Shown here in pieces: positions 1-7,073 of a DNA stretch of 10,172 bases. Source of the stretch: Gammaproteobacteria bacterium (GTDB lineage Bacteria > Pseudomonadota > Gammaproteobacteria > S012-40); assembly GCA_015491615.1 (NCBI GenBank), contig WFVN01000053.1, forward strand, positions 1 through 10,172, in the 5' to 3' direction. A model generated the notes under the pieces. It was given only the letters and a program-made list of their open reading frames with translations, searched no databases and was not told the origin of the DNA. Both the position numbers and the translations under genes were made by a program. Every line of letters begins with the position of its first letter. Position 1 is the first letter of the stretch.

Positions 1-348
1 GCCCAGATCATGCTCGTTCAGGATCTTTTGGATCGTCACGCTCGAAACGGAAATACCCTCTGCTTTCAGCAAGTGCTCCAACCGGTTGCAGCCCCAGGCC
101 GGATGCTTCAGGGCCAACTCCAGAATCTTTTGGACCACCTCGGGCGGCGTGGTCTGTGGATGACTCTTGGGAATCAGGGGCAGATCCTTGAGCCCTTCCA
201 ATCCGTGCGTCTGAAAACGCCGCTTGTATTCGTAGAACTGGGTTCGGGTCATACCCCGACGCCGGCAGGCCTCGCTGACATTACCGAGTATCTCCGCCAA
301 CTCCAGCACGCTCAATCGCTGCTTCGCTATCTTCGTCGCTGCGTCCAT
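1..348 (-). CDS. IS481-family transposase, N-terminal part (runs off window)
   Basis: The first 116 codons of a DDE-type transposase are present; the gene continues past position 1. The protein starts MDAATKIAKQRLSVLELAEI and carries two helix-turn-helix units. The first is at about residues 12-50 and includes GMTRTQFYEYKRRFQTHG. The second is at about 64-115, with HPAWGCNRL and SVTIQKIL, the pattern that precedes the rve/DDE integrase core in IS481-family transposases. The catalytic D, D and E residues would lie downstream and are not visible, so activity cannot be judged. The start ATG at 346-348 is well supported by a strong Shine-Dalgarno, AGGAGG at 354-359 with a 5-nt spacer. The frame is open throughout. 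It is transcribed opposite to the receptor-like fragment at 403-604. Family assignment rests on recognising the N-terminal sequence and is fairly secure. Confidence 0.88.
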   Translation of the reverse strand, partial: MDAATKIAKQRLSVLELAEILGNVSEACRRRGMTRTQFYEYKRRFQTHGLEGLKDLPLIPKSHPQTTPPEVVQKILELALKHPAWGCNRLEHLLKAEGISVSSVTIQKILNEHDLG

Positions 349-367
349 TTCCACCTCCTCTCAGTGC

Positions 368-395
368 AGTATAGACTGTCACTGGAGAAGGTTAA
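368..395 (-). promoter_or_regulatory. Probable transposase promoter inside the IS terminus
   Basis: On the minus strand, TTAACC (395-390; 4 of 6 matches to the -35 consensus) is followed after 16 nt by TATACT (373-368; 5 of 6 matches to the -10 consensus). The start point would fall near 361, just ahead of the strong ribosome site at 354-359. The -10 lies inside an imperfect dyad at 362-384 (CAGTG-CAGT-ATAG-ACTG-T-CACTG). Placement of the -35 in the terminal repeat is common in insertion sequences. The promoter is predicted by pattern only. Confidence 0.5.
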
Positions 396-402
396 GAGTA
401 CA

Positions 403-604
403 CGAGAAGGCAGCGCAGATCTTCATCGCCGCCCAGTCCCAGAATGCCCTCGCCCAGGAGGTGGAAGGGCATCTGGGGCATCTGCGCGAGGCGGCGCGGG
501 AAACCTTGGAGCTGGCCCAGGACACGGAGCGCCAGCTGGCGCACCTGGCCGAGGAGAGCGAGCGCCAGAGCCACCTGGTGCGCCAGTTCCTCAAGTCACA
601 CTGA
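403..604 (+). pseudogene. 3' remnant of a methyl-accepting chemotaxis protein-like gene
   Basis: An open frame with no start codon of its own runs from the IS edge (first full codon at 404) to TGA at 602-604. It encodes roughly 66 residues ending LVRQFLKSH. The sequence is heptad-rich and helical: AAQSQNALAQEVEGHLGHLR, then ETLELAQDTERQLAHLAEES. This matches the general pattern of the last helix of chemotaxis receptors, '(A)AEEQSAVAEEINRN...A..T...A..LAELA..L..LV.QF'. The signalling hairpin tip, HAMP and sensor regions are absent. The simplest reading is that the insertion sequence broke the gene and left this tail, with the 5' portion on the far side of the element. It could instead be the tail of another coiled-coil protein, since no diagnostic receptor tip is visible. 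GC-rich codon use matches the host operon. Confidence 0.62.
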
Positions 605-616
605 GCGGTCCGGCGA

Positions 617-638
617 GGCGGGGCGTGAATGCCCCGCC
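617..638. repeat. Perfect 8-bp hairpin after the receptor remnant
   Basis: GGCGGGGC (617-624) pairs perfectly with GCCCCGCC (631-638) around a 6-nt loop. It starts 12 nt after the stop codon of the receptor-like fragment. No T-run follows, so alone it is not a classic terminator. It may protect 3' ends or reinforce the terminator immediately to its right. Confidence 0.6.
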
Positions 639-646
639 GACGTCCT

Positions 647-672
647 GGAAAAGGCCCGGAAGGGCCTTTTCC
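647..672. terminator. Bidirectional rho-independent terminator between converging genes
   Basis: GGAAAAGGCCC (647-657) pairs over 11 bp with GGGCCTTTTCC (662-672), closed by a GGAA tetraloop. The 3' arm carries TTTT on either strand, so the structure can stop transcripts from both sides. These are the receptor-like gene coming from the left (+) and the purL end of the operon coming from the right (-), whose stop codon is only 8 nt away at 680-682. The T-run is interrupted (TTTTCCGTTTCT on the plus strand). Confidence 0.8.
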
Positions 673-679
673 GTTTCTC

Positions 680-3600
680 TCACCCCAACCAGGCGCGGGC
701 GGCGCGGAACATGCGCAGCCAGGGGCCGTCTTCCTGCCATTCGGGTGGCCGCCAACTGTACTGCACGGCGCGGAACAGGCGTTCCGGATGCGGCATCATG
801 ATGGTGGCGCGGCCGTCTTCGGAGGTGAAGCCGGTGAGCCCCAGGGGCGAGCCGTTGGGGTTCATGGGATAGACCTCGGTGGGATGGCCGTAGTGGTCCA
901 GGTAGCGCAGGGGGGCGAGGCCCCGGCGCAGGAGACGGGCGGGGGCCTCGAGGTCGTCGAAGCGTGCGCACCCTTCGCCGTGGGCCACCACCACCGGCAG
1001 GCGGGATCCGGCCATGGGGGCGAGGAAGGCGGATGGGCTCTCCAGCACTTCCACCATCACCAGGCGCGCCTCGAACTGTTCGGAGCGGTTGCGCACCAGT
1101 TCCGGCCAGTGGCCGGCGCCGGGGATGAGGTCCTTGAGCTGGGCGAGCATCTGGCAACCGTTGCACACCCCCAGGGTGAGGGTGTCGGGGCGGGCGAAGA
1201 AGGCGGCGAACTGGTCGCGGGCGCGCGGGTGGTGGCGGATGGACTGGGCCCAGCCGCGGCCGGCGCCGAGCACGTCCCCGTAGGAGAAGCCGCCGCAGGC
1301 GGCGAGGGCCTGGAAGCGCTCCAGGTGGACGGCGCCGGCGAGGATGTCGTGCATGTGCACGTCCACCGGCTCGAAGCCGGCGCGGTGGAAGGCGGCGGCC
1401 ATTTCCACCTGGCCGTTCACCCCCTGCTCGCGCAGCACGGCCACCTTCGGGCGGGCGCCGGTGTTGATGTAGGGGGCGGCGATGTCCTCGTCCGGGTCGA
1501 AGCTGAGTTCGGCGGAGAGGCCCGGGTCGGCGCCGTCGAGGATGCGGTCGTAGGCCTCGTCGGCGCACTCGGGGTCGTCGCGCAGGCGCTGGATCTGGTG
1601 GGAGGTGGCGGACCAGGCCCGCTGCAGGTCGATGCGCGCCTCGTCGAGGAGGACCTCGCCGGCGAAGCGGATGCGCAGTCGGTCGTGCTCGGCGGTGGGG
1701 GCGCCGATGACGTGGCTGTAGCGCCCCAGGCCGGCGTCGTGGAGCCAGGCGAGGACCTCCTCGGTGTCACGGTGGTCCACCTGGATCACCGCCCCCAGCT
1801 CCTCGGCGAAGAGGGCGGCCACCGGGTCGTCCTCGGTGAGGGGGTCGAGGTCGATGTCCAGCCCCAGGTGACTGGCGAAGGCCATCTCCGCCAGGGTCGC
1901 CAGCAGGCCGCCGTCGGAGCGATCGTGGTAGGCGCGCACCAGGCCGCGGCGGTTGAGGTCCTGGAGCGTCTCGAAGAAGGCCTTGAAGCACTGCGGGTCG
2001 TCCAGGTCCGGCGGCGTGGCGCCCACCTCCCCGTACACCTGGGTGAGGGCGGAGGCGCCGATGCGGTTCTGGCCCTTGCCCAGGTCGATGAGGATGAGGT
2101 CGGACTCGATGGACCCGTCCAGCACCGGGGTGAGGGTGCGGCGCACGTCACCCACCGGGGCGAAAGCGGTGACGTTGAGGGACAAGGGCGAGATCACCGC
2201 CCGCTCCTGGCCCTGCTCGTCCCGCCACACGGTCTTCATGGACAGGGAGTCCTTGCCCACGGGGATGCTGATGCCGAGGGCGGGGCACAGCTCCATGCCC
2301 ACCGCGCGCACGGCGTCGTAGAGGGCGGCGTCCTCGCCGGGGTGGCCGCAGGCGGCCATCCAGTTGGCGGAGAGGACGACGCGCGAAAGGCCGTCGGCGA
2401 TGTCGGCGGCGGCCAGGTTGGTGAGGGCCTCGCCCACCGCCAGGCGGGCGCTGGCGGCCGGGTCCAGGAGGGCTACCGGGGGCCGTTCGCCCATGGCCAT
2501 GGCCTCGCCGGTGACGGCATCGAAGGCAGTGGCGGTGACCGCCACGTCGGCCACCGGCACCTGCCAGGGGCCCACCATCTGGTCGCGCGCCACCAAGCCG
2601 GTGACGGAGCGGTCGCCGATGGTGATGAGGAAGGTCTTGTCAGCCACCGTGGGCAGTTGCAGGACCCGGTAGACCGCCTCGCGCAGGGGCACGATGCCGG
2701 TGTCGAAGGGGCGCTTCACCGGCGGCCGATGGCGCACGTCGCGGAGCATCTTCGGGGGCTTGCCCAGGAGCACGTCCATGGGCAGGTCCACGGGCAGGTT
2801 GTCGAACAGGGCGTCGCCCACCACCAGGCGCTGTTCCTCGATGCCGTCGGTGGCCTCCCCCACCACCGCGTAGGGGCAGCGCTCGCGCGCGCAGATGGCC
2901 TCGAAGCGGGCCAGGCGCTCGGGGGCAATGGCGAGGACATAGCGCTCCTGGGCCTCGTTGCACCAGATCTCCATGGGCGACATGGACGGGTCGTCGCAGG
3001 GGATGGCGCGCAGCTCGATGCGCGCCCCGCGCCCGGCGTCGTTGACCAGCTCCGGCAGGGCGTTGGAAAGGCCGCCGGCGCCCACGTCGTGGATGGAGGT
3101 GATGGGGTTGTCCGCCCCCAGTTGCCAGCACTGGTCGATGACCTCTTGGGCGCGCCGCTCCATCTCCGGGTTGGACCTCTGCACGGAGGCGAAGTCCAGG
3201 TCCTCGCCGCTCTGGCCGGTGGCCATGGAGGAGGCGGCGCCGCCGCCGAGACCGATGAGCAGGGCCGGGCCGCCCAGCACCACCAGTTTGTCACCGCCGC
3301 GGATGCGGCCCTTGTGGACATGCTCGGGGGTGATGTTGCCCACCCCGCCGGCAATCATGATGGGCTTGTGATAACCACGCACTTCCGGACCGTCGGCGGT
3401 GGGGACGGTGAGTTCGAAGGTGCGGAAGTAGCCGCCCAGGTTGGGACGGCCGAACTCGTTGTTGTAGGCGGCGGCGCCGATGGGCCCCTCGATCATGATG
3501 TCCAGGGCCGAGCGGATGCGCCCCGGCTTGCCGTGGTCCACCTCCCAGGGCTGGGGCAGGTCGGGCAGGCGCAGGTTGGAGACGGCGAAGCCGGCGATGC

Positions 3601-4588
3601 CGGCCTTGGGCTTGGCGCCGCGCCCGGTGGCCCCTTCGTCGCGGATCTCCCCGCCGGCGCCGGTGCCAGCCCCGGGGTGGGGGGAGATGGCGGTGGGGTG
3701 GTTGTGGGTCTCCACCTTCATGAGGATGTGCACGTCCTCGAGGAAGTAGTCGTAGTCGCGGGTGTTGGGGCGCGGGTAGAAGCGCCCGGCGGGAAAGCCC
3801 TCGATGACGGCGGCGTTGTCCTTGTAGGCGGAGAGGACGCGCCCCGGATGCTTTTCGTGGGTGTGACGGATCATCTGGAACAGGCTCAGGTCCTGGGGTC
3901 GGCCGTCGATGATCCAGCGGGCGTTGAAGATCTTGTGGCGGCAGTGTTCGGAGTTGGCCTGGGCGAACATCATCAACTCCACGTCGGTGGGGTTGCGGCC
4001 CAGGGCGCGGTAGTTCTCCACCAGGTAGTCCATCTCGTCCTCGGCCAGGGCCAGGCCGAGCTGGCGGTTGGCCGCCTCCAGGGCGGCGCACCCCCCTTCG
4101 AGGAGGTCGATGGTGGTGAGGGGGCGGGGCTCGGCCTGCATGAACAGGGCCTGGGCGTCGTCCACCTCCGCCACCGGCTGTTCGGTCATGCGGTCGTGGA
4201 GGAAAGGAAGGACGGCGTCCCGCTCCGCCTCGCTCAGGGTCGGGCCGTCCACGCGCAGGCGGTAGCGGGTGCCCCGCTCCACCCGTTCCACCGCCACCAA
4301 GCCGCACACGTGGAGGATGTCGGTGGCCTTGCTGGACCAGGGGGTGACGGTGCCCAGGCGTGGGAGGACGAGGATCTCCTCCCCGCTCACCTCGTCGATG
4401 GGATCGCCGTAGGCGAGGATGTCTTCCAGCAGACGCCGCTCGTCCGCCTCCAGGCGTCGGTCCAGGGAGACGAAGTGGAGGTGGCGGGCGCTGAGGTCAC
4501 GCACCCGCGGGACGCGCGCCTGGACCTGTTCCAGGAGACGGCGGCGGCGGAATTCGGTGAGGGCGGCGGGGCCTTCGAGGACGAGCAT
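680..4588 (-). CDS. purL: Phosphoribosylformylglycinamidine synthase (FGAM synthase), large form
   Basis: PurL makes FGAM from FGAR, glutamine and ATP, the fourth step of de novo purine synthesis in the cytoplasm. The product is 1302 residues, close to the roughly 1295 of the E. coli single-chain enzyme, so it is the fused type that needs no separate PurS or PurQ. Visible landmarks are NSEHCRHK near 212-219, the metal/nucleotide-binding stretch KVETHNHPTAISPHPG from 291, then GGEIRDEGATGRG. A C-terminal class I glutamine amidotransferase domain runs from about 1048, with nucleophile Cys1142 in GVCNGCQM and the His1267/Glu1269 pair in MPHPER. The catalytic triad is intact. The start at 4588 (MLVLEGPAAL) is chosen because it matches PurL N-termini and has AAGGA about 8 nt upstream; an in-frame ATG at 4609 is possible. 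It is the last gene of the operon, 25 nt after purC. Confidence 0.97.
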   Translation of the reverse strand: MLVLEGPAALTEFRRRRLLEQVQARVPRVRDLSARHLHFVSLDRRLEADERRLLEDILAYGDPIDEVSGEEILVLPRLGTVTPWSSKATDILHVCGLVAVERVERGTRYRLRVDGPTLSEAERDAVLPFLHDRMTEQPVAEVDDAQALFMQAEPRPLTTIDLLEGGCAALEAANRQLGLALAEDEMDYLVENYRALGRNPTDVELMMFAQANSEHCRHKIFNARWIIDGRPQDLSLFQMIRHTHEKHPGRVLSAYKDNAAVIEGFPAGRFYPRPNTRDYDYFLEDVHILMKVETHNHPTAISPHPGAGTGAGGEIRDEGATGRGAKPKAGIAGFAVSNLRLPDLPQPWEVDHGKPGRIRSALDIMIEGPIGAAAYNNEFGRPNLGGYFRTFELTVPTADGPEVRGYHKPIMIAGGVGNITPEHVHKGRIRGGDKLVVLGGPALLIGLGGGAASSMATGQSGEDLDFASVQRSNPEMERRAQEVIDQCWQLGADNPITSIHDVGAGGLSNALPELVNDAGRGARIELRAIPCDDPSMSPMEIWCNEAQERYVLAIAPERLARFEAICARERCPYAVVGEATDGIEEQRLVVGDALFDNLPVDLPMDVLLGKPPKMLRDVRHRPPVKRPFDTGIVPLREAVYRVLQLPTVADKTFLITIGDRSVTGLVARDQMVGPWQVPVADVAVTATAFDAVTGEAMAMGERPPVALLDPAASARLAVGEALTNLAAADIADGLSRVVLSANWMAACGHPGEDAALYDAVRAVGMELCPALGISIPVGKDSLSMKTVWRDEQGQERAVISPLSLNVTAFAPVGDVRRTLTPVLDGSIESDLILIDLGKGQNRIGASALTQVYGEVGATPPDLDDPQCFKAFFETLQDLNRRGLVRAYHDRSDGGLLATLAEMAFASHLGLDIDLDPLTEDDPVAALFAEELGAVIQVDHRDTEEVLAWLHDAGLGRYSHVIGAPTAEHDRLRIRFAGEVLLDEARIDLQRAWSATSHQIQRLRDDPECADEAYDRILDGADPGLSAELSFDPDEDIAAPYINTGARPKVAVLREQGVNGQVEMAAAFHRAGFEPVDVHMHDILAGAVHLERFQALAACGGFSYGDVLGAGRGWAQSIRHHPRARDQFAAFFARPDTLTLGVCNGCQMLAQLKDLIPGAGHWPELVRNRSEQFEARLVMVEVLESPSAFLAPMAGSRLPVVVAHGEGCARFDDLEAPARLLRRGLAPLRYLDHYGHPTEVYPMNPNGSPLGLTGFTSEDGRATIMMPHPERLFRAVQYSWRPPEWQEDGPWLRMFRAARAWLG

Positions 4589-4613
4589 GGGGTGTTCCTT
4601 GGTGTGCATGGTT

Positions 4614-5339
4614 TCAGTCGAGAGGGACGCCGATGCGCCGGGCCACTTCCTGGTAGGCCTCCACCACGCCGCCGAGGCCCTGGCGAAAGCGGTCCTTGTC
4701 CAGCTTGGCGCGCGTCTTGGCGTCCCACAGGCGGCAGCCGTCGGGAGTGAATTCGTCCCCCAGCACCACTTGGCCGTGGTAGTCGCCGAACTCCAGTTTG
4801 TAGTCAACCAACAACAGGCCGGCGTCGGCGAACAGCTTTTTGAGCACTTCGTTGACGCGGAAGGTGAGGTCCTTCATGGCCGCCACCTGTGCGTCGGTGG
4901 CCCAGTGGAAGGCGCGAATGTGGTACTCGTTGATCATCGGGTCGTGGAGTTCGTCGTTCTTGAGGAAGAACTCGAACACCGGCGGCTCCAGGTCCATGCC
5001 CTCGGGCACTCCCAGGCGGCGACAGATGCTGCCGGCGGTGAGGTTGCGCACCACGCATTCGATGGGAAACATGTCCAAGCGCTTGACCAGGGATTCGTGG
5101 TCGGAGAGGAGACGCTCGAAGTGAGTGGGGATGCCGGCCGCCTCCAGGCGCTCCATGATGAAGGCGTTGAAGCGGTTGTTGATCACCCCCTTGCCGGCCA
5201 GTTGCGCGGTCTTGGCGCCGTCGAAGGCAGAGGTGTCGTCGCGGAACTCCAGGATGAGGCGGTCGGGGTCATCGGTGGCGTACACCGACTTGGCCTTGCC
5301 GCGGTTGATGAGTTCGCGCTTTTCGATGGACTCGTTCAT
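4614..5339 (-). CDS. purC: SAICAR synthetase (phosphoribosylaminoimidazole-succinocarboxamide synthase)
   Basis: PurC joins CAIR with aspartate using ATP to give SAICAR, a later step of the same purine pathway as PurL. The product is 241 residues, the usual size for the bacterial enzyme. Family landmarks are the N-terminal ATP-binding GKAKSVY and the FRDDTSAFDGAK segment, then LDMFPIECVVRNLTAGS, the substrate-binding region, and later VDYKLEFG followed by DEFTPDGCRLWD. All expected blocks are in order and intact. The start at 5339 (MNESIEKREL) fits the family N-terminus. An upstream in-frame extension to 5423 would overlap the preceding gene and has no homology support. The ribosome site is weak (AGAGAAGAGA), and the 17-nt gap from the hydrolase gene suggests co-transcription. 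The purC-purL gap is 25 nt. Confidence 0.97.
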   Translation of the reverse strand: MNESIEKRELINRGKAKSVYATDDPDRLILEFRDDTSAFDGAKTAQLAGKGVINNRFNAFIMERLEAAGIPTHFERLLSDHESLVKRLDMFPIECVVRNLTAGSICRRLGVPEGMDLEPPVFEFFLKNDELHDPMINEYHIRAFHWATDAQVAAMKDLTFRVNEVLKKLFADAGLLLVDYKLEFGDYHGQVVLGDEFTPDGCRLWDAKTRAKLDKDRFRQGLGGVVEAYQEVARRIGVPLD

Positions 5340-5356
5340 GGGGTGCGTCTCTTCTC

Positions 5357-6118
5357 TCAGTTCAAATCCAGCCACGGCGTGCCCCCGTCCTGGCAGGCGA
5401 CGTGGATCTCCTCGGGCGGGCAATCCAGCGACGCGGCCAGGGCCCGCCTGGCCTGCTGGGGCGTATTGTGCCGTTCGCTGAGGTGCGCCGCCACCACGTG
5501 GCGCAGGGCGGTAGTATCCAAGCGCGTCAGCAGGGCTGCCGCCTGGGGGTTGCTGAGGTGGCCCCAGTCGCCCCCCACGCGCGCCTTCACCGGCGGTGGA
5601 TAACTGCCCTGGGCGAGGGCCTCCGGGTCATGGTTGCACTCCAGGACCAGGGCGTGGCAGCCGTCCAGCGCCGCCCGTACGTGGGGGGTGGGGTGGCCGC
5701 AATCGGTGAGCACTCCCAGGCGGCGGCGTCCGTCGCCGAAGACGAATTGCAGCGGCTCGCGGGCGTCGTGGGGCACGGTGTAGGGGTGGATCTCCAACTC
5801 GCCCACGGTGAAGGGACGCTCGGCGTGCAGCGGCTCGCCGGCGAGGAGGTCCTCCAGGCCCGCGGCCCGCGCCGTGCCGGCGCTGGCGAAGACGGGGATG
5901 CTGTGCGCCTCGGCCAGACGCCGGACGCCGCTGGCGTGGTCGCCGTGTTCATGGGTGACCAGGATCGCCGCCAAGACCTCCGGCGCCAGCCCCAGTTCGG
6001 CCAGGCGGCAGGTGACGCGACGCAGGGAGAGGCCGCAGTCCACCAGGACGTGGGTGCCGCCGTGGCTCACCACCAGGGCGTTGCCGCGGCTGCCGCTGGC
6101 CAGGTGGGCGAAGCGCAC
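5357..6118 (-). CDS. MBL-fold metallo-hydrolase, YycJ/WalJ-like
   Basis: This 253-residue protein has a complete metallo-beta-lactamase fold signature. It shows LASGSRGNALVV at the N-terminus, D27 in VDCGLS, the zinc motif H56-E-H58-G-D60-H61, H117 in VPHD, D139 in LTDCGHPT, ECNHD at 160-164, GHLSNPQAA from 186 and AHLSERHNTP from 211. This combination (SGSxGNA, TDxG, ExNHD, GHLSN, HLSExNN-like) is the YycJ/WalJ-type branch. Some members have been linked to nuclease activity, but the substrate here is unknown. No signal peptide is seen, so it is likely cytoplasmic. The start is GTG at 6116-6118, giving the expected N-terminus (VRFAHLASGS, with GTG read as Met). It lies only 4 nt after the bamC stop with no clear ribosome site, suggesting translational coupling. 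The same gene sits between bamC and purC in other gammaproteobacteria such as Pseudomonas, so the context is conserved. Confidence 0.9.
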   Translation of the reverse strand: MRFAHLASGSRGNALVVSHGGTHVLVDCGLSLRRVTCRLAELGLAPEVLAAILVTHEHGDHASGVRRLAEAHSIPVFASAGTARAAGLEDLLAGEPLHAERPFTVGELEIHPYTVPHDAREPLQFVFGDGRRRLGVLTDCGHPTPHVRAALDGCHALVLECNHDPEALAQGSYPPPVKARVGGDWGHLSNPQAAALLTRLDTTALRHVVAAHLSERHNTPQQARRALAASLDCPPEEIHVACQDGGTPWLDLN

Positions 6119-6122
6119 GGGC

Positions 6123-7073
6123 TCAGCCCAGGCGGGCGAGGATGCCGTCCAGCAGTTGCCGCCGCTGTGCCTTGCCCCACCCTTCGCCGAGCCGCACCCG
6201 GCTGCCGCCCTGGGGGTCGGCCTCCACGCGCAGGGTCAGGGGGACAGCGGCATGCTCGCCGAGGAGCTGCCCCACCTGGGCGCGCAGGCCGGCACCGGAC
6301 GCCTGCACCCGGTAATCCAGGGCCCGGCGGTCGGCCGCCTGCACCCGCAGGCCGAGGCGGTCCAGGGCCAGGCCGATGAGCAGCCAGGCCCGCGCCGGGG
6401 GCTCGGGCAGGTAGAGGGCCTCCCCTTCCCGGCGGGCCTCGGGGGCCGGGCGCCGTGCCTCGTCCTTGAGGGCCTGCACGCGCCCCTTGCTCACCCCTAG
6501 GAACTCCAAGAAGCGGCCCATCACCTCCACTTCCAGCTCCGGGTCGTTGAAGTCGCTGCCCCAGACGCGCCCCACCTCGTTCTCCTCGTCCACGAAGACC
6601 TCGTTGACGCCGCGGTGGGTGAGGAACAGCCACACGGTGCCCTCGGCCTCGCCGGGCTCCACCCGCATGCGGTAGCGGTCACGGGCGAAGCGCGAGTCGG
6701 GGTTGGTGATCCAGCGGGTCTCCAGGATGCCCAACTTGCGGTCTTCCCAGGCCAGGCCCACCCCCTCGTCGATCCAGAAATCGTGCACCCGCTGCCACAA
6801 CCAGCGCGGGTCACCCTGGAACACCAGCCAGCGCAGACGGCCGTCGCGGCGCACCTGGATGCTGTTCTCGTCCTCCAGCCCCATCTTCTCCGCCCACAGG
6901 CGGCCGATCTGGGGGATGGCGAAGTCGCCCTTCTCCTGCGGCTGGGTGAGGTCGGGCGGCACTTCCAACGGCGGCGCCAGGCGGTCGTGCTGGTAGAGCA
7001 CGGTGGGGGTGGAGCAGGCGCCGAGGGCGAGCAGGAGCAGGCCCAGGGCGGCGCGGCGGAAGTGATCAGACAT
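6123..7073 (-). CDS. bamC: Outer-membrane protein assembly factor BamC (lipoprotein)
   Basis: BamC is an accessory lipoprotein of the BAM complex, which folds beta-barrel proteins into the outer membrane. The 316-residue product begins with a lipoprotein signal: FRR, a hydrophobic stretch LGLLLLALGA, and a lipobox L17-G-A-C20, so Cys20 would be lipidated. An extended Pro-rich segment follows (LEVPPDLTQP and GDFAIPQ), the part that binds BamD in E. coli BamC. The rest fits the two helix-grip domains, with EDENSIQVRRDGRLRWLVF as the start of the first. It is somewhat shorter than E. coli BamC (344). BamC sequences diverge strongly, so recognition leans partly on the N-terminal layout and on the dapA neighbour. 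The start ATG (7071-7073) overlaps the dapA stop by 8 nt (ATGTCTGA), implying coupled translation. A GGAGG lies 12 nt upstream inside dapA. Confidence 0.9.
   Translation of the reverse strand: MSDHFRRAALGLLLLALGACSTPTVLYQHDRLAPPLEVPPDLTQPQEKGDFAIPQIGRLWAEKMGLEDENSIQVRRDGRLRWLVFQGDPRWLWQRVHDFWIDEGVGLAWEDRKLGILETRWITNPDSRFARDRYRMRVEPGEAEGTVWLFLTHRGVNEVFVDEENEVGRVWGSDFNDPELEVEVMGRFLEFLGVSKGRVQALKDEARRPAPEARREGEALYLPEPPARAWLLIGLALDRLGLRVQAADRRALDYRVQASGAGLRAQVGQLLGEHAAVPLTLRVEADPQGGSRVRLGEGWGKAQRRQLLDGILARLG

Larger units (their letters stand above)
1..402 (-). mobile_element. IS481-type insertion sequence, 5' end only
   Basis: This is the transposase-start end of an insertion sequence; the rest lies beyond the left edge of the window. 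The element is recognised by its transposase (1-348). The outer boundary is inferred. Read on the minus strand, the sequence just outside the transposase promoter begins TGTACTCTTAACC, and IS481-family ends commonly start with TGT, which places the tip near 402. From about 404 rightwards the DNA becomes an open frame of a different gene. The matching inverted repeat and target duplication cannot be seen because the other end is missing, so the exact boundary may be off by several bases. Confidence 0.7.

Noticed and set aside
10..801. Plus-strand open frame across the IS end, receptor tail and terminator
   Set aside because: It is antisense to the transposase, out of frame with the receptor-like tail, and reads through the terminator hairpins, so it is a chance frame.
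629..4750. Very long open frame (about 1370 codons) on the plus strand opposite purL
   Set aside because: It is antisense to an intact, fully recognisable purL with all catalytic motifs. High third-position G+C removes stop codons in the opposite frame. The translation is low-complexity (G, H, V, A rich) with no domain.
5340..5423. N-terminal extension of purC
   Set aside because: It would overlap the end of the hydrolase gene and add a non-homologous stretch; ATG at 5339 gives the normal PurC N-terminus.
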